23,642 bases of DNA from a virus. A program made the translations under genes and the position numbers. Where the stretch lies: the IMG/VR virus record IMGVR_UViG_3300046318_000111, positions 1 through 23,642 of that record; one strand, given 5' to 3'. How positions within the stretch are numbered: position 1 is the stretch's first letter; every line of letters starts with the position of its first letter. Positions 16,531 to 21,368 of the stretch are shown here, in pieces. The notes below the pieces were generated by a model. It was given only the letters and a program-made list of their open reading frames with translations. It ran no database searches and had not been told where the DNA came from.

Positions 16531-16571
16531 GTGGGTGGAGAGTGCAATCTCGCGACCTACACCTATTTATG
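16531..16571 (-). promoter_or_regulatory. Late promoter and leader hairpin of minus-strand endonuclease
   Basis: On the minus strand: CATAAATA (16564-16571, 7/8 to the late consensus), then a hairpin with outer arms GTAGGT/ACCCAC and inner arms GAGA/TCTC (16531-16560), ahead of the same 33-base segment with the AAGGAG site that precedes the enzyme at 11213. Confidence 0.65.
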
Positions 16572-16600
16572 GAATTTGAATTTTAAGGAGTGAATTCACA

Positions 16601-17113
16601 ATGGCAAACAAGTATATTACAGAACTATTGAAAGAAATCAATGACGATCCGTCATTGCTGACAACAACCTATAAAAAGGTCGGTAATGGAGGACCACTAG
16701 CAGTCTTCTTTGGTCACGCTTTCACAGCGAAGGGGAAGTTCCTGTTACCTGATGGAGAGCCCCCATACAAACCAAACCCAAACCCACAAGGGATGACTCA
16801 GGCTATCTTTCAACAAGAGATTAACAAATTTTATGTATTTTGCCGTGCAGACCTGAAAGCCGCAAAGCGTGAGACGATGTTTGTCCAATTGATGGAAAAT
16901 ATTCACCCATCAGAAGCCAAGATTCTTTTGGCGGTGAAGGATCAGGAATTGACGAAGTTGTACCCCAACATCACTCGTACGGTCGTAGCTGCCGCTGGTT
17001 TCATTCCACCTTTGACTGCAGAGGAGTTGAAGCAGGAAGAAGCAGAAGTAAAAAAATCCGCAGGGCCGAAGGCAAAGTCTCCCAAATCGGAAACCCCCCA
17101 ACCGGCCCTGTAA
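16601..17113 (+). CDS. Conserved T4-type phage protein, unknown
   Basis: A 170-residue protein preceded by AAGGAG. The central part, GKFLLPDGEPPYKPNPNPQG, then FYVFCRADLKAAKRETMF and ENIHPSEAKILLAVKDQELT, is characteristic of a protein family shared by marine T4-like phages as I recall it, usually without assigned function. The last 35 residues are Glu/Lys/Pro-rich and probably disordered. It follows the minus-strand endonuclease. Confidence 0.8.
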   Translation: MANKYITELLKEINDDPSLLTTTYKKVGNGGPLAVFFGHAFTAKGKFLLPDGEPPYKPNPNPQGMTQAIFQQEINKFYVFCRADLKAAKRETMFVQLMENIHPSEAKILLAVKDQELTKLYPNITRTVVAAAGFIPPLTAEELKQEEAEVKKSAGPKAKSPKSETPQPAL

Positions 17114-17183
17114 ACACCCCCCAAAGGAAACCAATGTTTGAACGATTCTTAACGTGGCTGATGTCAAAACTTCCTGATATGCG

Positions 17184-17212
17184 TTGACCTTTAATGAAGC
17201 TCCTTGTATACT
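17184..17212 (+). promoter_or_regulatory. Sigma70 early promoter
   Basis: TTGACC (17184-17189), a 17-base spacer and TATACT (17207-17212), 25 bases before ATG 17237. It drives the cluster ending in the dCMP deaminase gene. Confidence 0.8.
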
Positions 17213-17236
17213 AGGGCTTCTAACAAGGAGAATATC

Positions 17237-17410
17237 ATGGTTGGTTACACACATAGAATTAACTGCTTCCGTAAGGTTGAGGGTTCTGGTTGGACTTTTC
17301 AGACATTCCAGACAACACGTGATGCGGTTGCAATTCACATTCGATCGCTGTACAAACAGCAAACAAATGGTGTGATCCGCAACATCGAATTGATTAAACT
17401 GAAATTGTGA
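17237..17410 (+). CDS. Small hypothetical protein
   Basis: A 57-residue basic protein (GYTHRINCFRKVEGSGWTFQ, then RDAVAIHIRSLYKQQTNG) with a strong AAGGAG and a dedicated promoter. The stop overlaps the next ATG by one base. No family recognised. Confidence 0.65.
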   Translation: MVGYTHRINCFRKVEGSGWTFQTFQTTRDAVAIHIRSLYKQQTNGVIRNIELIKLKL

Positions 17411-17598
17411 TGGAAGAAGACTTGGTATTCAGACTTCGTAAGAGAGCTGAAATTAGACGACAAATTCCCACACGTAAGAGTGTACAAGAAGGTCAGGCTG
17501 ATCGAATCGCTGATCTTCTTGAGGAAGCTGCGGATGAGATTGACCGTCTCAATCAGACGGTCGCCGGTCTAACTTCAACCATACTGGAAAGATTATGA
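17410..17598 (+). CDS. Small helical protein
   Basis: A 62-residue protein starting at ATG 17410, with GTG 17407 as an alternative. The segment GQADRIADLLEEAADEIDRL is a common motif of short phage proteins of unknown function and looks like a dimerising coiled coil. Its stop overlaps the dCMP deaminase start (ATGA). Confidence 0.65.
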   Translation: MEEDLVFRLRKRAEIRRQIPTRKSVQEGQADRIADLLEEAADEIDRLNQTVAGLTSTILERL

Positions 17599-18131
17599 AG
17601 CAAAAGTGGATTGACGCTTATATGGACACTGCTGAGCGATTTGCTCAGCTTTCATCTGCTGTTAAGCTAAAGGTCGGTTCGGTGATTGTAAAAGATCACC
17701 GAATCATCTCGATTGGATACAATGGTACACCAGCCGGCTGGGACAATAATTGTGAAGATAAAGACTTCATGAGCGGAGATGCTGGCGGTTGGCTTGACCC
17801 AGATGAAATTGAAGATAACTGGCCGTTTATTGCAACGTCTGATGAAGATGGTGCTTACATTGGCAGATATCGTTTGAAGACAAAACCTGAGGTTATACAT
17901 GCAGAAGCAAATTCGATTGTTAAATTGGCTCGTGATGGTGAATCCGGCAATGGTGCCAGCTTATTCTGCACTCATGCTCCTTGCATTGATTGCGCTAAGT
18001 TAATTTTTGGTGCTGGTATTAGACAGGTATTCTACCGTGACGAATATCGAACAGAAGATGGAATAAAATTCCTCACAAAAAGTGGTGTAGAGGTAGTCCG
18101 CCATGAACAAGCAACACCTGAAAATCATTAA
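17595..18131 (+). CDS. cd: dCMP deaminase
   Basis: A 178-residue enzyme converting dCMP to dUMP, which feeds ThyX. The zinc site is visible: HAEANSIVKLA (His and the proton-shuttle Glu) and CTHAPCIDCAKLIF (PCxxC). The N-terminus has the typical AERFAQLSSAVKLKVGSVIV and GYNGTPAGWDNNCED. It is slightly shorter than T4 Cd (193). It closes a four-gene early operon. Confidence 0.95.
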   Translation: MKQKWIDAYMDTAERFAQLSSAVKLKVGSVIVKDHRIISIGYNGTPAGWDNNCEDKDFMSGDAGGWLDPDEIEDNWPFIATSDEDGAYIGRYRLKTKPEVIHAEANSIVKLARDGESGNGASLFCTHAPCIDCAKLIFGAGIRQVFYRDEYRTEDGIKFLTKSGVEVVRHEQATPENH

Positions 18132-18409
18132 TACGTTCGTCCGTGAGAAGGGGAATGAGATACAATCGATCTTACCACCCCTTCCAGGACATCCAGTCAG
18201 ACAAGCACAAGCTCATCTGTATAAGGAAACTGAGATTTGGAGTTCCTGTAAAAGAGCTCGGTGACCATAGGTTTGATGATGTTATGAAGTTGTTACACAT
18301 CTGCGTCGAGCACGCAGCTGAACCCGGAATATCAAAGTACCTCACGTGGGTTGTTCCGGAACAACAGTATGAACCAGCTACATTAGAAATATTTTTTGAA
18401 AATTGTTGA
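18103..18409 (+). pseudogene. Probable frameshifted small phage gene
   Basis: Two overlapping frames appear to be parts of one protein. Frame one starts at ATG 18103 with an AGAGGT site and reads INTFVREKGNEIQSILPPLP, then GHPVRQAQAHLYK, before running to a stop at 18264. Frame two is open from 18143 to 18409 and becomes protein-like only from about 18227: KLRFGVPVKELGDHRFDDVM, then KLLHICVEHA. The joined order, HP.R..AH.YK followed by RFGVP.KEL....F..V, is how I know a common C-terminal domain of phage regulators. A +1 step near AAGGAAAC (18223-18230) would join them. There is no classic shift site, so a mutation or sequencing error is more likely than programmed frameshifting. Confidence 0.55.
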
Positions 18410-18445
18410 AATAATTCAAATTTCGCGATACAATCCTTATAAATA
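18406..18445 (+). promoter_or_regulatory. Dual sigma70 and late promoter
   Basis: TTGAAA (18406-18411), 17 bases, TACAAT (18429-18434), followed at once by an exact late box TATAAATA (18438-18445). The downstream RNA could be made both early and late. Confidence 0.7.
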
Positions 18446-18656
18446 AACATACAATGACAAATTTATTGCATAAACCCTTTCAGTCGAATTACCAACCATC
18501 AGCGTTCTGCGTTGAGGGTAGTGGGTATGCGGTCGACCTGAATCCGTTGTCCATTACCACGCGCGAGGGCTGGGACGGATAAGGGGCTTTGTGTACATCT
18601 AGCTGTATCGCTAGAATCAAAAACAAAGCCCAGCTCGAAAGACCTGGGCTTTTTTG
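18446..18656 (+). ncRNA. Isolated small RNA with attenuator-like 3' end
   Basis: About 210 nt between a dual promoter and an intrinsic terminator. A hairpin GGTAGTGG/CCATTACC lies near 18512-18560. At the 3' end GGGCTTTGT (18584-18592) can pair with ACAAAGCCC (18623-18631), enclosing TCTAGC/GCTAGA. The same AAAGCCC is also needed for the terminator stem. A 42-codon frame (18454-18582) starts with ATG, has no ribosome site and ends two bases before the first arm. It could be a leader peptide or chance. The RNA may be an independent sRNA or a leader that controls read-through into the stable-RNA region. I recognise no family. Confidence 0.5.
18625..18655 (+). terminator. Intrinsic terminator
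   Basis: AAAGCCCAG/CTGGGCTTT with a ten-base loop, the 3' arm running into a six-T run. It competes with an upstream hairpin for AAAGCCC. Confidence 0.85.
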
Positions 18657-18660
18657 TTGG

Positions 18661-18688
18661 TTGACTTTAATTTAGAGATCTGTATAAT
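18661..18688 (+). promoter_or_regulatory. Sigma70 promoter of stable-RNA region
   Basis: TTGACT, 16 bases, TATAAT, with a TG extension. The start would lie near 18695, just ahead of a tRNA-like gene. Confidence 0.8.
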
Positions 18689-18700
18689 AGACTCTAAGAT

Positions 18701-18808
18701 GTTTGAGAAGCATCGCGTGAGACTGCATTGGTGTGCTGAAACTCACATGACCTGCTAGCAAGGTCTGAGCATCGCTTTACTGGTTCGAGTCCAGTATGCT
18801 TCTCAAAC
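18701..18808 (+). tRNA. Aberrant type II tRNA-like gene (Leu UAG or Ser GCU)
   Basis: A clear T arm ACTGG-TTCGAGT-CCAGT and a 13-bp terminal stem (GTTTGAGAAGCAT with its exact complement at 18796-18808), so the acceptor runs on well past seven pairs. No CCA is encoded. The D region is enlarged, with GTGAG/CTCAC enclosing GCA-TTGGTG-TGC. The arm GACCT-GCTAGCA-AGGTC would present UAG (18756-18758) with C at position 33. Read as a wider loop it holds CUGCUA, typical of Ser(GCU). A short variable arm AGC/GCT fits a type II tRNA. Confidence 0.5.
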
Positions 18809-18830
18809 ATAAGCATTATAAAGTGCTGTG

Positions 18831-18859
18831 TTGACAAATTTGTGAAGTTGATTGATAAT
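18831..18859 (+). promoter_or_regulatory. Sigma70 promoter with palindromic operator-like core
   Basis: TTGACA, 17 bases, GATAAT. The segment 18844-18867, palindromic with arms GAAGT/ACTTC around the -10 box, is repeated exactly at 19514-19537. Confidence 0.8.
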
Positions 18860-18868
18860 TGACTTCAT

Positions 18869-18976
18869 CGGTTGAGAAAACAATGTTCCTTAGTGACGCC
18901 ACTTGAAATAGTGGGTAGCGCCAAAAAAGAACGGGCATTGGATGATCCAGGTCACAATGGACATTTTCAAAACCGG
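18869..18976 (+). ncRNA. Structured RNA A
   Basis: About 108 nt bounded by partly complementary ends (CGGTT...GAAAA at 18869-18880 with TTTTCAAAACCGG at 18964-18976). Inside is a hairpin CCACT-TGAAAT-AGTGG followed by GGTAGCG. Further on, GATGATCCAGG faintly recalls the 23S rRNA H69-H71 region (CCG..ACGG, GGTAGCG, TGATGGCCAGG). The resemblance is weak alone and gains weight only from its neighbours. No coding frame. Confidence 0.4.
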
Positions 18977-19004
18977 TTGACTTTAATTGAGATTCATGTA
19001 TAAT
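18977..19004 (+). promoter_or_regulatory. Sigma70 promoter
   Basis: TTGACT, 16 bases, TATAAT, beginning directly at the end of RNA A. Its first dozen bases (TTGACTTTAATT) match those of the promoter at 18661. Confidence 0.8.
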
Positions 19005-19010
19005 GAATAC

Positions 19011-19136
19011 AACTGTTCGATAAACAGTGTGACTTAGGTTGATGTTAAGTAAGACATGAAGCGAAAGCTCTTGATCACTGCTTAGTCTGATACAGAGAAA
19101 AAGGTTAGTGGAAATCACACGCAAGCTAACCAACAG
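19011..19136 (+). ncRNA. Structured RNA B with 23S domain IV-like motif
   Basis: About 126 nt. It opens with a hairpin ACTGTT-CGATA-AACAGT. A stem TAAGTA/TGCTTA then carries AAGCGAAAGCTCTTGATC (19059-19076), which differs from E. coli 23S AAGCGAAGCTCTTGATC (about position 1870, from memory) by one inserted A; a preceding AGGTT also matches in place. It ends with a hairpin GGTTAG/CTAACC containing GTG-GAAAT-CAC. No coding frame. Confidence 0.5.
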
Positions 19137-19165
19137 TTGACTTAATTTAAAGTCTATGTGATAAT
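19137..19165 (+). promoter_or_regulatory. Sigma70 promoter
   Basis: TTGACT, 17 bases, GATAAT, directly after RNA B and about 35 bases before a boxA element. Confidence 0.8.
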
Positions 19166-19200
19166 AGAGGTTCTGGAGTTGATCACAACTTCAAACAGAG

Positions 19201-19212
19201 TTCTTTAACAAT
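19201..19212 (+). promoter_or_regulatory. rrn-type boxA antitermination element
   Basis: TTCTTTAACAAT, running on as CTGG. This is the sequence found in proteobacterial rRNA leaders and spacers, where NusB/S10 bind nascent RNA to block Rho termination. It is placed as in rRNA operons, just ahead of a long processing stem. Confidence 0.7.
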
Positions 19213-19499
19213 CTGGTTTCATTGATCTGTGCTTTGGACAGTTGGCTTAAAAGCAGCCATCTGCTAAGGAGTGGGACAAGGGCATATCGTGACAGTAGTA
19301 ATACCCGACAAGGACATGGTTGAGGGTATGAAAGGAGAAACGTGGAGAAGGTAGTGGACTTGTTCTGCTATATGAAGTACCCTAGTATCTGAGTTGCGTA
19401 TGAGTCACCTGGTGAAGTGCAAAGGTACCCCGGAAATGGTAAGGCCGATGCTCCCTTTAGCGTAGTAGCACACCAAACTACAGATCAATGAAACCAGAT
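19211..19499 (+). ncRNA. RNA C: rRNA-like RNA with 23S GTPase-centre (L11-site) hairpins
   Basis: 289 nt closed by a perfect 20-bp stem (19211-19230 with 19480-19499), then TTTGG/CCAAA. Inside, TTGGCTTAAAAGCAGCCATC (19242-19261) matches E. coli 23S H43 at 19 of 20 positions, and AGCGTAGTAGCACAC (19459-19473) matches H44 (AGCGTAATAGCTCAC) at 13 of 15. Both are in native order above a stem in the place of native H42. About 200 nt separate them instead of about 9. That insert holds further 23S-like stretches that lie 5' of H43 in E. coli: GCTAAGG, CATGGTTGAG, and GGAGAAACGTGGAGAAGG. So the element looks rearranged rather than simply copied. Comparisons are from memory. A decoy for L11 or translation factors is one possible role. 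Confidence 0.65.
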
Positions 19500-19500
19500 G

Positions 19501-19529
19501 TTGACATTAAGTTGAAGTTGATTGATAAT
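19501..19529 (+). promoter_or_regulatory. Sigma70 promoter with palindromic operator-like core
   Basis: TTGACA, 17 bases, GATAAT. Arms GTTGAAGT/ACTTCAAC (19511-19518 and 19532-19539) straddle the -10 box. It shares a 24-base identical core with the promoter at 18831. Confidence 0.8.
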
Positions 19530-19560
19530 TGACTTCAACGATTGAGAAATCAATCAAATG

Positions 19561-19572
19561 TTCTTTAACAAT
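19561..19572 (+). promoter_or_regulatory. Second rrn-type boxA element
   Basis: TTCTTTAACAAT followed by TTG, as in 16S rRNA leaders. It lies 31 bases after the -10 box. Confidence 0.7.
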
Positions 19573-19587
19573 TTGCAGCTTCGAAAA

Positions 19588-19760
19588 AGTATGAACTCTA
19601 AGGGCCACTCGGTTAATTCTGGTACTCCTTAGAGGTCATATTGAAATACATTAGATCCCTTTTAGTTGCATGACGGCGCCGCCGGACTTGTACTAGATCC
19701 CTTTTAGTGTGTTTCAATATGATATCTCTGTACATTTGGGACGGCGCGAAATATCCCAAA
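19588..19760 (+). ncRNA. RNA D with tandem 16S 790-loop-like repeats
   Basis: Successive stems: CTCTAAGG/CCTTAGAG (19596-19603 with 19627-19634) extended by AGTATGA/TCATATT, then a 14-bp stem (19637-19650 with 19708-19721, one G-U). The two compete for CATATT. Inside the second lies a direct repeat TAGATCCCTTTTAGT (19652-19666 and 19694-19708), resembling the 16S 790 loop ATTAGATACCCTGGTAGT. A hairpin TTTGGGA/TCCCAAA follows near 19736-19760. No coding frame. Confidence 0.45.
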
Positions 19761-19785
19761 CGCTAAATAAGCGTAGGAGGTTTCA

Positions 19786-20190
19786 ATGAAACAATGTACT
19801 GGATGTAAAGAAACAAAGCTGTTTACAGATTTTTGTAAACAAACAAAGTCAAAAGATGGTTATCAGCCTAGATGCAAAGCTTGCATGGCGGTGTCGTATA
19901 ACCGAAGTAGAAATAAAAAAATTGATCACTATCAACAAGTTGCCAAAGTCCGTCGCGACCAGATCCAAGATTTGGTTAGTCAATGGAAATCTGAGCGCGG
20001 TTGTGTAGTGTGTAAAGAAGATTTTAGCCCTTGCTTAGAATTGCATCATACTGACCCAAGTAATAAAGAGGGAGATCCCTCATCATTTGCTAATCACAGT
20101 TTTGAAGCTTTCTTGCAAGAAGCGTCAAAGTGTATTATTCTCTGTGCAAATTGTCACAGAAAAGTGCACTTTGGGTTTATTACAGTTTAA
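19786..20190 (+). CDS. HNH endonuclease with N-terminal zinc finger
   Basis: A 134-residue protein with an AGGAGG site. An N-terminal Cys4 finger (CTGCKETKLFTDFC..., then CKAC) precedes a helical linker. The HNH/zinc unit is CVVC...LELHHTDPSNKEGD (residues 75-105) closing with CIILCANCHRKVHFG, with the catalytic His pair and the C-terminal NCH visible. This is a common mobile phage nuclease type. A hairpin ACGCT-AAATA-AGCGT with a late-like TAAATA lies just upstream. The stop codon ends at 20190 and tRNA-Pro begins at 20191. Confidence 0.85.
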   Translation: MKQCTGCKETKLFTDFCKQTKSKDGYQPRCKACMAVSYNRSRNKKIDHYQQVAKVRRDQIQDLVSQWKSERGCVVCKEDFSPCLELHHTDPSNKEGDPSSFANHSFEAFLQEASKCIILCANCHRKVHFGFITV

Positions 20191-20266
20191 CTCGCATTGG
20201 GATAATTGGTAGTCCACCTGATTTGGGGTCAGGAAGGTGCACGTTCAAGTCGTGTGTGCGAGACCA
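20191..20266 (+). tRNA. tRNA-Pro (UGG)
   Basis: Complete cloverleaf: acceptor CTCGCAT/GTGCGAG, D arm GGA/TCC, anticodon arm CCTGA-TTTGGGG-TCAGG, T arm GCACG-TTCAAGT-CGTGT, encoded CCA. It begins on the base after the HNH stop codon. Confidence 0.92.
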
Positions 20267-20274
20267 AAGTTTTT

Positions 20275-20349
20275 GCCCTTGTATCCTTAATGGTAGAGGT
20301 TCGCCTTTGTAACGCGAGTGCGGTGGTTCGATTCCATCCTGGGGCACCA
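20275..20349 (+). tRNA. tRNA-Thr (UGU)
   Basis: Acceptor GCCCTTG/CTGGGGC with one T-T mismatch, anticodon loop TTTGTAA (UGU at 20308-20310) over a stem with a C-C pair at 31-39, T arm GGTGG-TTCGATT-CCATC, encoded CCA. Confidence 0.88.
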
Positions 20350-20357
20350 AAGATTAT

Positions 20358-20432
20358 ACTGTCGTCGTCTAGTGGCTAGGACGCTACCCTTTCAAGGTGG
20401 AGAAGCGGGATCGATACCCGTCGACAGTACCA
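20358..20432 (+). tRNA. tRNA-Glu (UUC), copy 1
   Basis: Acceptor ACTGTCG/CGACAGT, D stem GTC/GAC, anticodon arm CTACC-CTTTCAA-GGTGG, T arm GCGGG-ATCGATA-CCCGT with A at position 54, encoded CCA. A second diverged copy lies at 23130. Confidence 0.93.
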
Positions 20433-20460
20433 AAACAGCAGAGGCCCAGTCGGTCGTTCT

Positions 20461-20468
20461 TATAAATA
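20461..20468 (+). promoter_or_regulatory. T4-type late promoter TATAAATA
   Basis: Exact late box 20 bases before the next gene, continuing as CTTCCAA exactly as at 22714. Confidence 0.75.
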
Positions 20469-20488
20469 CTTCCAATAATGGAGGGTTT

Positions 20489-20890
20489 ATGGAATTTGCA
20501 AATGTAAAAATAAACGTGTCAAAGACACAGGGTAATGTCGGTGTAGCACGTGCTGTGTATGAGTACACCAAAATGGGATATACAGTACTTGCGCCACTTT
20601 CTGACAGCGACAAATATGATCTTGTTGTTGATGATGGGTCTTCATTAAAGAAGGTTCAGGTCAAGACATCAAGGTGTGCATCTCGTTCAGGTGGTTACAC
20701 AATCAACCTAAAAACGAGTGGAGGAAATACAAAAGTCAACACAATACGAAAGCGTAGCCCAGATGACTATGATCTATTGTTTGTGTTGACCGAAACCGGG
20801 AAATGTTGGAACATACCGGTATTGGCTCTAGGTGATGCCGGGTCTTCAATTATAGTTGGAGCCAACAAGTACACGGAGTATGAATTATAA
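20489..20890 (+). CDS. PD-(D/E)XK homing endonuclease (I-Ssp6803I-like)
   Basis: A 133-residue protein; ATG 20489 has a GGAGGG site. The nuclease core is visible: NVGVARAVYEYTKMGYTVLA with an early Glu, KYDLVVDDG with the catalytic Asp, QVKTSR with the QxK lysine, and DLLFVLTETGKCWNIP. This matches the group I intron-associated PD-(D/E)XK family whose model, I-Ssp6803I, targets a tRNA-fMet gene in cyanobacteria. No intron is visible here; the gene is free-standing between tRNA genes. Its stop codon ends at 20890, one base before the tRNA-Tyr-like gene. Confidence 0.85.
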   Translation: MEFANVKINVSKTQGNVGVARAVYEYTKMGYTVLAPLSDSDKYDLVVDDGSSLKKVQVKTSRCASRSGGYTINLKTSGGNTKVNTIRKRSPDDYDLLFVLTETGKCWNIPVLALGDAGSSIIVGANKYTEYEL

Positions 20891-20979
20891 GGGTGGTGCC
20901 CCCTACGGCGGTCTGTAAAACCGTTGGCTTTGTTAAGTAGGGAAGTTGCCTCGTGGAGCGTTACCATCATCACCCACCA
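20891..20979 (+). tRNA. tRNA-Tyr-like (GUA) with collapsed D arm
   Basis: Acceptor GGGTGGT/ATCACCC plus CCA and anticodon arm GCGGT-CTGTAAA-ACCGT (GUA at 20915-20917) are clear. Only about ten bases lie between acceptor and anticodon arm, too few for a D arm. Instead CCCTAC there is complementary to GTAGGG in an overlong variable region of about 27 nt. The T arm is weak (GTGG-AGCGTTA-CCAT). A canonical tRNA-Tyr exists at 21517. Confidence 0.6.
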
Positions 20980-20986
20980 AGTTAAT

Positions 20987-21061
20987 GGTCCTGTCATATA
21001 GTGGTTATTATACCGGCCTGTCTAGTCGGATATCGGGGTTCGATTCCCCGCAGGATCGCCA
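20987..21061 (+). tRNA. tRNA-Asp (GUC), copy 1
   Basis: Acceptor GGTCCTG/CAGGATC, anticodon arm CCGGC-CTGTCTA-GTCGG, T arm CGGGG-TTCGATT-CCCCG, G73 and encoded CCA. A diverged copy lies at 23211. Confidence 0.93.
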
Positions 21062-21066
21062 ATTAT

Positions 21067-21137
21067 TGCGGGGATTCAGGCGATCGGTCAGTCTCATAAG
21101 CTCGGCCTAGAGGTTTCGAATACCTCCTCCGCATCCA
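21067..21137 (+). tRNA. tRNA-Met-type (CAU), short D region
   Basis: Acceptor TGCGGGG/CTCCGCA, anticodon loop CTCATAA (CAU at 21095-21097) on a weak stem, T arm GAGGT-TTCGAAT-ACCTC, encoded CCA. Only 14 bases cover the D region. A lysidine-type Ile tRNA is an alternative for CAU. Confidence 0.7.
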
Positions 21138-21180
21138 AACTCTCCCTGACATATGGAGTACAATGAGATAAGTTATATGT

Positions 21181-21289
21181 CATCTTTCTAAAACATGCTG
21201 CGGCTGAGGCTAAGCCGTTATGTGGACCATAGCTGGGCCGGTTGGCTCGGTCACCAGTTCAATTCTGGTAAGCATGTTTTAGAAAGATG
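21181..21289 (+). tRNA. tRNA-Ser-like (GGA) within a 19-bp stem
   Basis: The body is type II: D arm GGC-TGAGGCTAA-GCC, anticodon arm GTTAT-GTGGACC-ATAGC (GGA at 21224-21226), variable arm GGGCC-GGTT-GGCTC, T arm ACCAG-TTCAATT-CTGGT. The acceptor continues as a perfect 19-bp helix (21181-21199 with 21271-21289). No CCA is encoded. The last arm base is also the first base of tRNA-Ala. The tRNA proper would be about 21193-21278. Confidence 0.65.
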
Positions 21290-21363
21290 GGGACAGCAAT
21301 GGGTTGCGGAGATGCCTTGCAAGTATCTTGACTAGAAGGGTTCGATTCCCTCGGTCTCCACCA
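21289..21363 (+). tRNA. tRNA-Ala (UGC)
   Basis: Acceptor GGGGACA/GGTCTCC with the seventh pair mismatched, D arm GCA-ATGGGT-TGC, anticodon arm GATGC-CTTGCAA-GTATC, T loop TTCGATT over AGGG/CCCT, encoded CCA. Confidence 0.85.
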
Positions 21364-21368
21364 AGTTA

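Noticed and set aside
17134-17187. 17-codon frame (MFERFLTWLMSKLPDMR) after the 16601 gene
   Set aside because: It has an AAAGGAA site but is too short to judge; it runs into the -35 box of the next promoter.
19059-19136. Similarity of TTGATCACTGCTTAG to the start of 16S rRNA
   Set aside because: About 14 of 20 positions only; the 23S domain IV match over the same bases is better.
19270-19430. 530-loop-like (GTGACAGTAGTAATAC) and decoding-site-like (GGTGAAGTGCAAAGGTA) fragments in RNA C
   Set aside because: Both need gaps and the decoding-site strands would leave a one-base loop; not strong enough to claim.
19262-19458. Group I intron inserted between the H43- and H44-like hairpins
   Set aside because: No P/Q/R/S core motifs are visible, and the insert itself contains rRNA-like stretches.
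20130-20312. 60-codon frame across tRNA-Pro and tRNA-Thr
   Set aside because: It is a shadow of two well-formed tRNA genes.
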